Positions 46,132 to 56,150 of a stretch of DNA of 64,000 bases are shown one piece after another. Source of the DNA: Asterella californica. Lineage: Eukaryota > Streptophyta > Marchantiopsida > Marchantiales > Aytoniaceae. The stretch spans positions 5,022,001-5,086,000 of the forward strand of contig JAYKYS010000016.1 in the NCBI GenBank assembly GCA_036924285.1. The letters run 5' to 3'. How positions within the stretch are numbered: the first letter of the stretch is position 1; every line of letters starts with the position of its first letter. Made by a program: the position numbers and the translations under genes. The notes below the pieces were generated by a model, which saw only the letters and a list, made by a program, of their open reading frames with translations, ran no database searches and was not told where the DNA came from.

Positions 46132-47767
46132 ATGAGGTATACATGGAGTGAGGTATGGCTCTTATTCTATTTGCAACGTTTGTGTTGTTTCTGTGTTTGT
46201 TCTGTTGGGTCGATGATGACAACATTAGAAATGGTGGGTAGTGGTACTGAAGGAAGTACTGTTGTTGCTTGTAGTGAAGAAACAGCTCCTTCCAGTCCTC
46301 AGCCTGGAGTTATTACTCCTGCGACTTCTGTCACTGATTCTTCCTTCTTCGAGGAAGACTTTCTTTACATTCCCTTGGGTTTTCCACCTATTTTTCCTAC
46401 CTTAGACGAGGTTTGTCATCAAGGGTTTAGTGATCGAGGCTTGGAAGCGCATCGGTTTTATATCTACTTAGATCTAGGGTTTTGTGAGTATGTGCCGCAG
46501 TTTCTGTTCGATACAGATTTTGTAAAAGTGGCTCGGGTGTTTGCAGCTCTGTCCGGACCTTTTATGTACTTGGGAAAGACAGACGATAGCTATTGGTTGG
46601 TACTAGAGGGTCGAGACAGACGGATGTTTACGTACCCACGTTTGTTCCTTGATTCTTGTTCTGCACAGTTATTCAAGCCTACAGTGCGAGCGATATACAG
46701 GGTACGTAGTTTGCCTTGCATCTGTCTTGACCTTCATCCGTCGAGGTTTAGGTACGTTTGTCCTCATTTTTCTGAAGCATCTCGCCTCAATGTCTCTTCG
46801 AAGAGAAGCGAGAGCGAAGAAGACGAATCCGTCCAATCCCGAAAAGAGTCTTGAAGTTTCCATCACTGTATGTAAGACAGGAGGAGATTTGGACTTAGAG
46901 CTGTTTTCCTTGTTGGGAGTTTTTCTGGAGAGGTAGTGTATTTCGGGTTTGTTCTCTGTAGAGCGTGGGGGTGCTTTGCTTCACTTGCACTTCCAAGGAG
47001 TCGTCTGTATCCATGCAAAGAACTGCCCGCAGGTGAAGAGGATGGTTACGACTGCTTTGGGTTGGCAGCGGGAGAAACCTTTAGGGGGTGAGATTTGCGT
47101 CAAGTCTCTGACGAACCGTGGCTTGCACACCTACGTCGGGATGCTGGGTTATTGTATGAAGGATCAGAAGGAAGAGTATCACCATGTGACCATGAAAAAC
47201 GTTTCTGAGAGCATGCTCATTGATGAGAGCGAAATGTACGTTCTTCTAGGTGCTGCGGACACTAAAAATCGGGTTGAGCTCACATATGCAAATATACTTG
47301 CTCGGGTATTGCAGTTTAATAAGTACATGAATTCTTGTCCCTTGTCTACTACTATCCGTAGCTGTTTGAGAAGAATGTTAACCTCTGGGAAGTACAGTGC
47401 TTCTCCGCGATGGCTTATTCAAGGTGGACTGCAGGAAAGGAGGTTAGATTCTTTGTGGAAGTCTTTTCTGCATCCTGCTGAAGTAACTGCAGAGGATGTC
47501 CAAAATATCTTCTTCTGGCAGGACAACAGGCGCTGTGGGCAGTACAGGAGGCGGTATAGCGAGACAGATCCCGTGATGTGGAGTGAGGTTCCTGTAGCAC
47601 CTGACGAGGTGCAGCCTGTGCCGCAGATGGTGTTTCCTGCTGCTCCAGGACCTCCTGTGTCGAATGACAACGAGCAGGCAGCAGAATACATTCCACTCTT
47701 GGATGCATTCGTAAGGCGTATGGACGCTGGAAGAGCTTTTGAGTACCACGAGACGATTTCTGTTTGA
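46132..47767 (+). pseudogene. HUH (single-Tyr) endonuclease, copy B, nearly intact
   Basis: This is the best preserved copy of a gene I do not know by name. The first frame (46132-46854) holds an N-terminal domain (FYIYLDLGFCEYVPQFLFDT; MFTYPRLFLDS). The second frame carries SLRREARAKKTNPSNPEKS, a strand LEVSITVCKT, then LLHLHFQGVVCI with HUH histidines at 46982-46984 and 46988-46990. Next comes VGMLGYCMKD with the Tyr codon at 47150-47152 and Lys three residues on, then VLLGAADTKNRVELTYANIL and a C-terminal region ending at 47767. The order (strand, H-hydrophobic-H-x-Q-G, then Y-x-x-K) is that of HUH Rep/relaxase-type nucleases that nick single-stranded DNA. No Walker or helicase motif is present. 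The two frames join by a frameshift or a short intron at about 46.69-46.80 kb. An in-frame TAG (46934-46936) stands where copy A has CAG. It is probably recently inactivated. Confidence 0.7.
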
Positions 47768-47780
47768 TTGCTACAGTATA

Positions 47781-47824
47781 CAGTAAATAGTGAATGATTT
47801 GCAGACTATGCAGTAAATAGTGAA
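47781..47824 (+). repeat. 30-bp tandem pair after HUH copy B
   Basis: CAGTAAATAGTGAA occurs at 47781 and 47811, just downstream of the HUH stop codon. Comparable in position to the 41-bp pair of element A, though the words differ. Confidence 0.9.
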
Positions 47825-48026
47825 GTAGAACCGGTTGTGTAGTGAGGTATGTGTGACTGGTGTGTGACCGCTCGCTGTGCGTGCGTACGGTTCTCTACGA
47901 GGACCATGTACACATAATTTTCCACTAGTAATAAAACTCATGATCCACCGTGGCCTTTTTTCTCAAGACGAACGTGCAGCTGTGGGGAAGAGGGGAAGGG
48001 CGTCCGAATGCTTGCTTTTGTCACGG

Positions 48027-48124
48027 CACCCGTTTAATGAAGTCTGTATCGCCCGTTGAGTGAGACATGAATAATTATAGGCGGCCCGTGTAATAAAACC
48101 TGTAGGGCCCGTTTAATGAAACCG
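48027..48124 (+). repeat. Short tandem repeats downstream of HUH copy B
   Basis: CCCGTTTAATGAA at about 48029 and 48108 and the related CCCGTGTAATAAAACC at 48085 form a short array with unit about 25 bp and gaps. It may mark the right subterminal region of the copy B element. Confidence 0.6.
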
Positions 48125-48339
48125 CAGAAGAGAGACAGGAGGAGGAGGAAGCGTTAAGGAGAAAAAAGAATAGCGTTAACGCATATTGCAAAACCAAAGG
48201 AAGGAGTACGCATAAATAAATAAATAAAGACGTCCCATATATTATTGTTTGCTTGACTGCATCGCAAGATGAGTCAAGGTGAATATGTATGCCCATTAAC
48301 CGCCATGGCAAACATCAGACTGTAACGCGATCATCTATA

Positions 48340-48690
48340 GGGTAACCTCGAGTTTAAGTATAAAAGCATGAAAACGAGTATTTCTTGTAGTGTTCTCTGG
48401 GTTGGAAGAAAATATTCTGTTCGGTTCCAAGAAACCCTTAAATCTTCATCTTAACGTTTCTCTGTATGTACTAAGAAGTTTGTTTTGAGTTGAATCATAA
48501 CTTGTAAAGCCAGTAAATAATTTTAATTTAATTTTTTATTATAGATTTCATATTGAGATGAAGAAGTAATCACCATATTCAGTTTTTGTATAACGGTTAA
48601 GTTTTTCAGTTCTCTGAAGGCAAACCCACAAAATAAGGTATTTTGGGTTACCCAGAGCACTTGCAGTCAAACTCGGGCTTGAAAAAGAAA
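48340..48690 (-). repeat. Third, partial copy of the RT-element 5' region
   Basis: The stretch matches arm A at about 38341-38870 in the same orientation: shared AATCATAACTTGTA, TTTTAATTTAAT, TGAGATGAA, TAACGGTTAA and GCACTTG-AGTCA words in order. It is more diverged than arm A is from arm B. The RT itself is not present. Confidence 0.7.
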
Positions 48691-49793
48691 AGAAAATCCG
48701 AGACCAAAGTGAAAGGTCACAAGTATTGTGGAAATAAAACTTGTTCTTTAAAGGGAAATAGAATCGATTATGTGAAATTGATACCGGTTCATCATGAACG
48801 GTTGTGATGTCTGCAGAGCGGAGATGAAGATGATAGTTTTTGGGTTAAGTTCATGAAATATCAGTTCAGCGCAATAAGTTTATGCATTTACATAAGCAAT
48901 CGTAGATTTTGCAGATTTCGAAACTAAACAAAAACCTGAAAGCAAGGTGAGAAATTTATTCGTTTCTACCAACAAGAGGCTTTTCTAATGTAACATGTCA
49001 AATGTAACATGTCAACAACTAACCACATTATTCTCAAACAAATACATAATCTTGGCAAAGTATTGCAAGCGTAGCGACTTGTTTATAATTTCACTACAGT
49101 GACCTTGATAGTTCTTGTGCTGATTTCCCTTTTGCACCGATGTGCCCAACACGCTTATTCTTAGTTCAGTTTTGTAATGGAACTTTTCTACCCCACTCAG
49201 TTCAGTTCACTCCATTCAGAAAAGTCTCGAATCTGGTTCGTGTGAAACTTTAGACATATGAAATGGTTGCGCAAAATTAAACAAGGTTATGATAATTAGG
49301 ATTGTAGGCTGGATATGACGTTACATAATGTTTTTCTCTACACAGTACATTTTGTCAATGTTGATAATCTTGTCTGACTTTCGAATCTTAAACTACTGGT
49401 ATACAACCTGCTCTACCACTGGTCAATTGACGTGGCAGTTTTTGCCTCGCATCATTGGCCATCATCCATTTAAGGTTACCAGAGTTTATACTTATCACGT
49501 GTCACCCCACATCGCCAATTAGGCCAAATGTGAAGTATAGTGAGATGGCATCTTTCGAATTTGGAACCAAAATGGCGTCAAACTTACTTCTATTTTGACG
49601 TACATGTGCAAATCGGTTTTTCCGTCTTACTTTTCCTTGTCCATATATGTCTCTTATGAAGATGACAATCTCTTCATCAACAGAAGCCCTTCGACGTACC
49701 TGCCCTAGAGGTTCAAAAACTATATATAAATTTATTTATTTATTTATTAGTAATGAATAGACTCGTGTTTATAAAACAAGAAAAAGAAATATC
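48691..49793. other. AT-rich, no gene recognised
   Basis: No domain is recognised. It includes a (TTTA)n run at about 49727-49748. The final 20 bases before S2 weakly resemble the 5' end of arm A. Confidence 0.4.
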
Positions 49794-50011
49794 TTCATGG
49801 AGTCGTTCTGAAACCGAGAAGAGGAAAAAACTTTAAGCAGTAGCCAGAAATAAGCATGCTCAATGAACTCTGGGAACGTCGTTGATGGAGTTGTTGTGAA
49901 AATCTGAAATAAGAAAATAGATCGCTAACGCATAGTCCCTCAATTACACTGCAAGCTTAGCTCTTTGTTGTGTAGAGTTTTGAAGGTTTATCAAAATCTA
50001 ACGCTAAACAT
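49794..50011 (+). repeat. Direct repeat S2
   Basis: Same orientation as S1 (43769-43940), ending CTAACGCTAAACAT exactly at the inner end of arm B. It carries about 30 extra bases after CAGTAGCCAGAAA. Confidence 0.85.
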
Positions 50012-51620
50012 CTGCTATAGGATGACAAAATTCCTTCCTTCCTTTCATATTTTCAGAATCTACGTATAGCCATGCATAAAAACAACTAGGAGCCGACTAT
50101 ACCCATAAAGGGCTTAAGTGAAAAACATAGCAAAATTAAGATGAAAGTAGTATATTCTCGTGCAGAAACTCACCACCCGCATCATAAAATGAATATCCAA
50201 AAGAGTTATCCACTTGGTCCAGCGGTAGAAAACAAAAACTTGCGGCGTTTGCAGCAAACTGCCTGAGCTTCTCGATCCGCAAAACCTATGAACTGAATTT
50301 CCTGCGACACGGGAGACAATTTGGAAATAGTTAAAGCACGAATATGACTACAAGTGCTCCGGGTGACTAAGCAAACATTATTTCGCGAGTTTGTTTGCAA
50401 AGAAGTGAGAAATTTAACCGTTATGTAGAAAATGGTATTGGCGATTACGTTTCATCTCAACTTGCAATGTGTGAAATAAAAAATTAAATTAAAGTTATTC
50501 ACCAGCTCTACAAGTTATGATTCATCTAGAAACAAACTATACCGTTCATCGTAAATAGTGTGGTCTATATTAATTATCATGAATGGATTTTTAGTTACCA
50601 TACTTACATTAATCTGATGCATACTACATTAGGTTCCAGATAATAAAACTCGAACAAAAAGATTAGAACTTGCTAATAAAAAATAGAAAAAGTAAAGCAA
50701 TACTTTTATAAATTTGCTGTTCACTTGTACTTGTCAACCTTTCTAAACACTTCAAGCGCATAGTATGGATCGTACTATTTTCAATTATTGATAATTAATA
50801 TATACTATATTATATGAATTGTAAATAAAATTTATTAAAAGAATAATTTCTAGAGTTATTCTAATGGTTCTTTTATTAAAATATTATATATATAATAAAT
50901 ACATTGTATCACTCTCAGTTAGTTTCTGTCGTTATATTTAAACATCTAAATGCTTGTAGAAGTTAGTTTTAATGTTAAAAAAATTTATACACAGTACATC
51001 ATGAAGAGATCATGATATCAGCTAAATGCATGCATTACAAAATTCAAATCTTCTGTGATATTGATCAAGAAGCATATAATTTTTCTTTTAAGTTATAGTT
51101 TGAGAGAAAATTTAAAATAGTTTCTATCATATTTATATGTGTTTCACTACAAAATGCCCGTGATGTTCTTCTTTGAGACAATTATTTATTCATTATACAT
51201 TATAATTTTGCAAAATATCGCACATAACGTAGGTAGATATCATACCTAACTTATTGTAGATTTTGTCCATACTAAGATGTTAACTAAGAAAAATGACACC
51301 ACATGATTTAGTATGGAATCTCAAACTCCACACTAATTTTGGTCTAGATTAATTTTCACTCTATACTAATTACGATGAAAGCGTATTGAGTATTGACAGA
51401 GAAATGTTAAAATGAAGATTTTGAGGTTCCGCAACAGAAATAAATCTTTTCTTCATACTTTAACTACATTAGGAAGGAAAAAGATATTCCTTTTCATGCT
51501 TCTATACTAATACTCGGGGTTTAAGTTGCGCTAGGCGTACTTCGCCTACCATTCATGATTTACTGATCCGCTAAGTCAATTTAGGATGCTCTAAAACATC
51601 AAACTGGATTGTAAATCATC

Positions 51621-51790
51621 TTCCCCTAGGAAGCTGGATTATGATATTCTGTCCGCAAATTGTCGGAGTTATTTAGTATTTCCGTCTTCACTTTTCTTGT
51701 TTCTTTTAAAGTATTTTGTTACAACACGAAGCTACAAGTCATATTTCCTCAGGAAGCTGGATTATGATATTTTGTCCGTAAATTGTCCGT
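51621..51790 (+). repeat. 123-bp spaced repeat pair in arm B
   Basis: AGGAAGCTGGATTATGATAT occurs at 51628 and 51751, with related sequence following each (TTGTCCG-AAATTGTC). It is the counterpart of the arm A pair. Confidence 0.9.
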
Positions 51791-53610
51791 GTCATTTGGT
51801 ATCTTTGTCTTCAGATTTGTTCCTTACCTAAATAATTAGATAAAACACAAAACTAAGTTTATTGTGTTATATTTGTTCTTATGAAGCTTTCACAACAGAA
51901 CGCTACTATCCTTTCACAGAAGAACTTGCCATAATGCCATCCTGATGGGGCTGCAACAAGTTAATAGGGGTGTCAAAGTTAGGAACATTTGATAGAGATT
52001 TTTTGTTCGAGAGGTGTATTTACGATTTCGATCGTACAACCGCTGTCGTTTCCTACGGAACACCTCTGGAGGTGCACGCATACATTTGCTTATTTGTTTT
52101 TGACTTGTTTCACTCGTGACGGATAGCTGTAAGAAAATGAATATTCAAGTTATGAATGATGAATATCAGAGACAAAAAACAATTAACAAAAAAATTGTTT
52201 TGTCTACTCAAAATTTTACATCTTTGTGAATCGCGATCTTAGACAAAATTATCTTATCATTTTTTACAGCTTTTCTTGCTAAAGGAATCTTTGATCTTTA
52301 ACTTTTACACCCACTAATGCTTGTTTCTCGTACCCAGAGTGTGAACTATTATCACAAGAATGCGAGAAGGGTCAAAGTGAACCGTTGTGGCAAAGATGAG
52401 ATGAGGTGTATGAGGTGTCCGCCATGTACTTTTGAGTTCGACGAACAACTCATACAAGCTAATCTCTAGATGAAGAGAAAGGAAACACTTCCACATGTAT
52501 AACTCTGGATATTATTTGGCACTTCGTAAAACAGCCTCAAAGTCGGATTTTCTCTTCTTCATGCTTATTGACGTTTGAATGAGAGGAGAGGAGAGGAGGA
52601 GGGGAGGGAAGAGAGTGTAGGTTGTGAGGGTGGAGTGTGTTGGGGTGGGTTAGTGCAGATCTTTTTACATATTTTTTTTAGTTTTTTAGTTTTTTAGTTT
52701 ATACATTCCGTGAAGAAATGAGTGAGTATAATACTTTTGGGGTTTTTAAGGTTATAGAGTTTTCTTCTTAGAGTTTTTGAGAAATTTTTGAGGGCATTCT
52801 TGTTACATTTAGTGTGTTCTTTATAATTAGAGGATTAGAGTTCTATAGTTGAAAGTATATTTTGAGACTTTTTAAGTACGAGTACCGTTTGGTTGGATAT
52901 CATTTTTTTCTACACAATCTCATGAGATTGAGATCATGCCGGGACACATCATGTCTGGTGTAAGATCACTTATTTACCTCTGAAGGGTAAAGACTCATGT
53001 GAGAAAGATGCACAAGAGCTATGACTAGACCACATGGGATGCCCATGTTAGCTGAGAGCGGGGTCTACACGCGAGTCATTATGACATCGTTAGTCTTCCT
53101 TCTCTGAGTTCTTATTGAACACTGGTTACCCCGTGCTCTCCATGACGAGATGAGATAGACGTTTCGTCTATCTTTGACATGATGACACAGAACACGAGAG
53201 ATGAAACGACATACTTTTTGTTCCTCTTACTACCTCGTTGGTGTGTTTGTTATATTCGAGCCGACAAAGTGAGACAACGAGAGGTGGAGGTCCGAGATTC
53301 TGTGCTGGTGATTTGTGGCCTTACACGAGAAATCAGTACGTGCTGCACGAGGTATGGATGAGTCTACATCTACACATGACGTCTCATCTTCCGGTCGCAT
53401 ACGACACGGTAGGATGTTAAGTCAGGTGAGTATAGTAGAGCTGCTAGAGCATTGCATCATTTGTCAGTGACGTGTCATACTAAAAAGATGATCACTTCGT
53501 TGCGCATCTCCACCGAGTGATCTTCCACCACCTGAGATTTAGGACTATCAGCATGAGGAGTCATTATGTCCCGATAGATCTTTGTTTGTCCATGTCTTGT
53601 ATATAGCTCT

Positions 53611-55725
53611 ATGTCTATCTTTTGGAGGTCTGTCTGGGATGGGTTAGAGCACTTACGAGATTTTTTTGATATAGACGACCCCTCTAGTGATTTCATGGAG
53701 CTTTTTCAAGTAACGGCAGTAGTAGCTCAAAGACATATTCCTTATTCTATAGCTCAAGTACTGGAGACAGCTAGAATTTTGACCATGATGAAAGATGACG
53801 AAGAGATTCAACCGATAGTCATCGACGAGTTTTTCTTCAACTTCGAGATACTTTTTAGAACCACCTTTTGTCCACATCAGTTTGGAGTTGCGACGCCTCG
53901 AGGTTGTGATATTTGTGTCTTTCGACATCCATCTCGATTGGGTTGTCATACAAGTGGATGTAGAAAATACTTTTAGTAGTAGTTCTCGTGCTTCCATCTT
54001 TAGAGAGCTCATTGATGACGGTGAATCTCTTACGTGTCTTGTTCTCTTCGTGCGACCGTGCTATGGTTCTTTCTCTTTTCTTTATTACTAGCACAACTCT
54101 TAGATAGAAGGAGTTACAATCATCTATTTCGTTGTAGGTACTCGTCAAATATATCTTTTGGGTGGATTCTTCTTTACCTTAGCTCACTATAAAGCTCTCT
54201 TGGCCACCGTCTTGGTTGCTCCAAGTTGTGGTTTTTTATCTCTAGCTGATGACACACATATCGCAGGTCCGGGAGACCAAGTATGTGATACCTTTCATCA
54301 CCTCGTCTCTCAATTGGCCTTGGTAGAGTTGAGAGTGAAGTGTCAAAGTGCAAGGCTTGGTCTCTCATAAGTATTCAGTCAGACCTCTAGCCCCAGAGGA
54401 CTTACACCTAAAGATGGTTTACGTATCATCAGAGTACTGATGGACCTAGAGGACTTCATCTCTCAGTTCTTAGTTGTTGCTCTGACGGAGGACATTTTGC
54501 ATATTGAGGATCTCCTTAGGTAAGAGACATCCAAGTTGTCTTTGGTATCCTTTCCTCTTCCATAGCACGTCGTCCGGATTACTTACTCTCCACATTAAGT
54601 AATCCTTAGAGAGTTTGATAGGAGGATCATGGAGGTCTTTTGACGACATCTTAGGATCTGTGATCTTAGAGTGTGTGACAGGACCTCTCACACATACGCA
54701 TACATCATTGTCGATATCATGTGATGGGGTGGATTTATTATCTATGGATGAGATTGCTCCGATAGCCTTTTTGAGTAGTTGGGTCTCTCAACACCTTGGC
54801 TTTGTTGTCGTTTCTTCGTGCAAGATAGACTTATTCTAGAGAGCTATGTGACAGAGGTGGAGGATGGTTCTTATCCACTAAAAATATATCTCCATGAGGC
54901 AAGAGGTAGTTTGACTCTTGAGACACGTGAGACACATCCTTGTTTTCACTACCGATGGATCTCACGGATCTCTGACGAGACATCATTTCCAACATGTTCT
55001 TCATGCGCTCTTAGTTGATCCTTCCACTCAAAGAATACTAGAGCATGACTCCGCTCTTGTTCGGACAAGGGCGTAGACTCTTGGCTCATAGCTCGACATT
55101 GCATTAGAGCATTCTGACTTGCACCGATTATCTTCTCTATAGCGTTGAGGTTTCACCTAGCTTGATCTAACATGTTGCTTCAACACTATCCACATGCGAG
55201 TGCGGTGTCGAGCAGCTCGTTGTCTTCACGAGAGAGAGCGGATAGCTACTCATGATGTCATCAGAGACGTGATGTTTGCTATAGCACGGGAGAGCAGTTA
55301 CATGACATGGAGAGAGCGTTGATATATCTTTCAGACGGGAGCGTAAGTGAGAGCTGACTTATACATGATGAGGGATGATCAGGTCTCAATGGCAGATGTG
55401 CTTTTTATGGATCCGACACGAGACTCCGTGGCGGCATAAGTGATCATTCATCTCTCAGGATGAGCTACAAGCGTGGCGGCAGTAGCAAAAATGACCAAGT
55501 ATAAAGATATGCAGAAGGGACATCGCTTCATCCCCCTAGCCTTTGAGATATATAGATCGGTAGCCTCGGAGTGCGACATTTTTATTCGAGATTGTGCCAG
55601 AGCTTATCATGAAAGACTCTATGGGATATTATGTTCTTCTCTTTGTTTTTGCACTACTTTCTTTAGATAGCGAGTTTTCATTGCTGTACTGAGAGCTTTA
55701 GCATGCACAGTCCACAAGATTTTCT
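53611..55725 (+). pseudogene. Non-LTR-type reverse transcriptase, broken (copy B)
   Basis: The plus strand shows, in order, IAQVLETARILTMMKDD with EIQPIVIDEF, HQFGVATPRGCD (His codon about 53875), WVVIQVDVENTF, IFRELIDDGES, then ALLATVLVAPSC with LSLADDTHI (catalytic Asp pair at 54248-54253) and FHHLVSQLALVELRV. A frameshift follows the HQFGVATP block, and stops lie between the later blocks. Near the end, VAAVAKMTKYKDMQKGHRF and IPLAFEIYRSV resemble the C-terminal region found after RT in this plant family, which I tentatively read as a restriction-enzyme-like endonuclease domain. Similarity ends at CTTFFR followed by a stop. Confidence 0.7.
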
Positions 55726-55968
55726 TTTTCTTTTTTAAAAAAATAAATTTTATTAAAATCACAATCAACTAATAATATAGTAAATAACATTAATAATTCA
55801 AAAAATTACAATTTTATTTTACAAGAATATACTATTAAAAAAAATAAAAATCTTTTTTCATAAGTTTGGCGTACATATCACAAGGCCATTTATCTGTTTT
55901 AGCCTTAGCCATGAAGATTTTTCGCTCTAACTATTATGCTAAAAGTGCCCTCTCGGGGAAGGCCTTGG
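55726..55968. other. AT-rich junction between RT arm and organelle mosaic
   Basis: Very AT-rich DNA with A-tracts. No organelle gene is recognised until the nad2 fragment. The minus strand gives a short peptide MAKAKTDKWPCDMYAKLMKK that I cannot assign. Confidence 0.5.
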
Positions 55969-56043
55969 AAGCCCAATTAGTCTTTTTACTTTGTTTTGGG
56001 CCATGGCGGCCAGTGCTCCTAAGATCATAGAAGCAATGCTGCA
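55969..56043 (-). pseudogene. nad2: Mitochondrial nad2 fragment
   Basis: The minus strand encodes CSIASMILGALAAMAQ followed by KVKRLIG, which matches a conserved transmembrane segment of plant mitochondrial NADH dehydrogenase subunit 2. Only about 25 codons are present. After LIG the similarity is lost. On the same strand it directly follows an rrn18 piece, an arrangement I do not know from any intact mitochondrial genome. Confidence 0.75.
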
Positions 56044-56054
56044 AAAAAAGAATA

Positions 56055-56150
56055 GTTGGTGTTCTTTCCGATCTCTATGCATTTCACCGCTCCACCCGAA
56101 ATTCCCTCTGCCCCTACCGTACTCCAGCTTGGTAGTTTCCACTGCCTGCA
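56055..56150 (-). pseudogene. rrn18: Mitochondrial rrn18 (SSU rRNA) internal fragment
   Basis: The minus strand reads TGGAGCGGTGAAATGCATAG followed by AGATCGGAAAGAACACCAAC, preceded by GAAACTACCAAGCTGGAGTA. This is the 640-720 region of small-subunit rRNA in its plant mitochondrial version. It is about 96 bp, with the rest of the gene absent. Confidence 0.85.

Larger units (their letters stand above)
50012..55725 (+). mobile_element. Non-LTR-type RT element, copy B (inverted arm B)
   Basis: The element runs 5' to 3' on the plus strand, inverted relative to arm A, with 5' ends facing each other. It lacks the HUH insertion: the empty site is at about 50140-50160. The right end, ACAGTCCACAAG, coincides with the end of similarity in arm A (GTCCACAGG). 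Sequence beyond each end is unrelated. It is about 5.7 kb and broken throughout. The head-to-head pair with about 6.2 kb between could also be read as one large inverted duplication. Confidence 0.75.

Noticed and set aside
33995..55725. Arms A and B as LTRs of one giant element
   Set aside because: The arms are inverted, not direct, and each contains reverse-transcriptase coding sequence.
1..55725. Whole window as mitochondrial DNA
   Set aside because: The TPR gene, gypsy remains, RT arms and HUH elements are nuclear in type, and organelle fragments are confined to the part after 55.7 kb.
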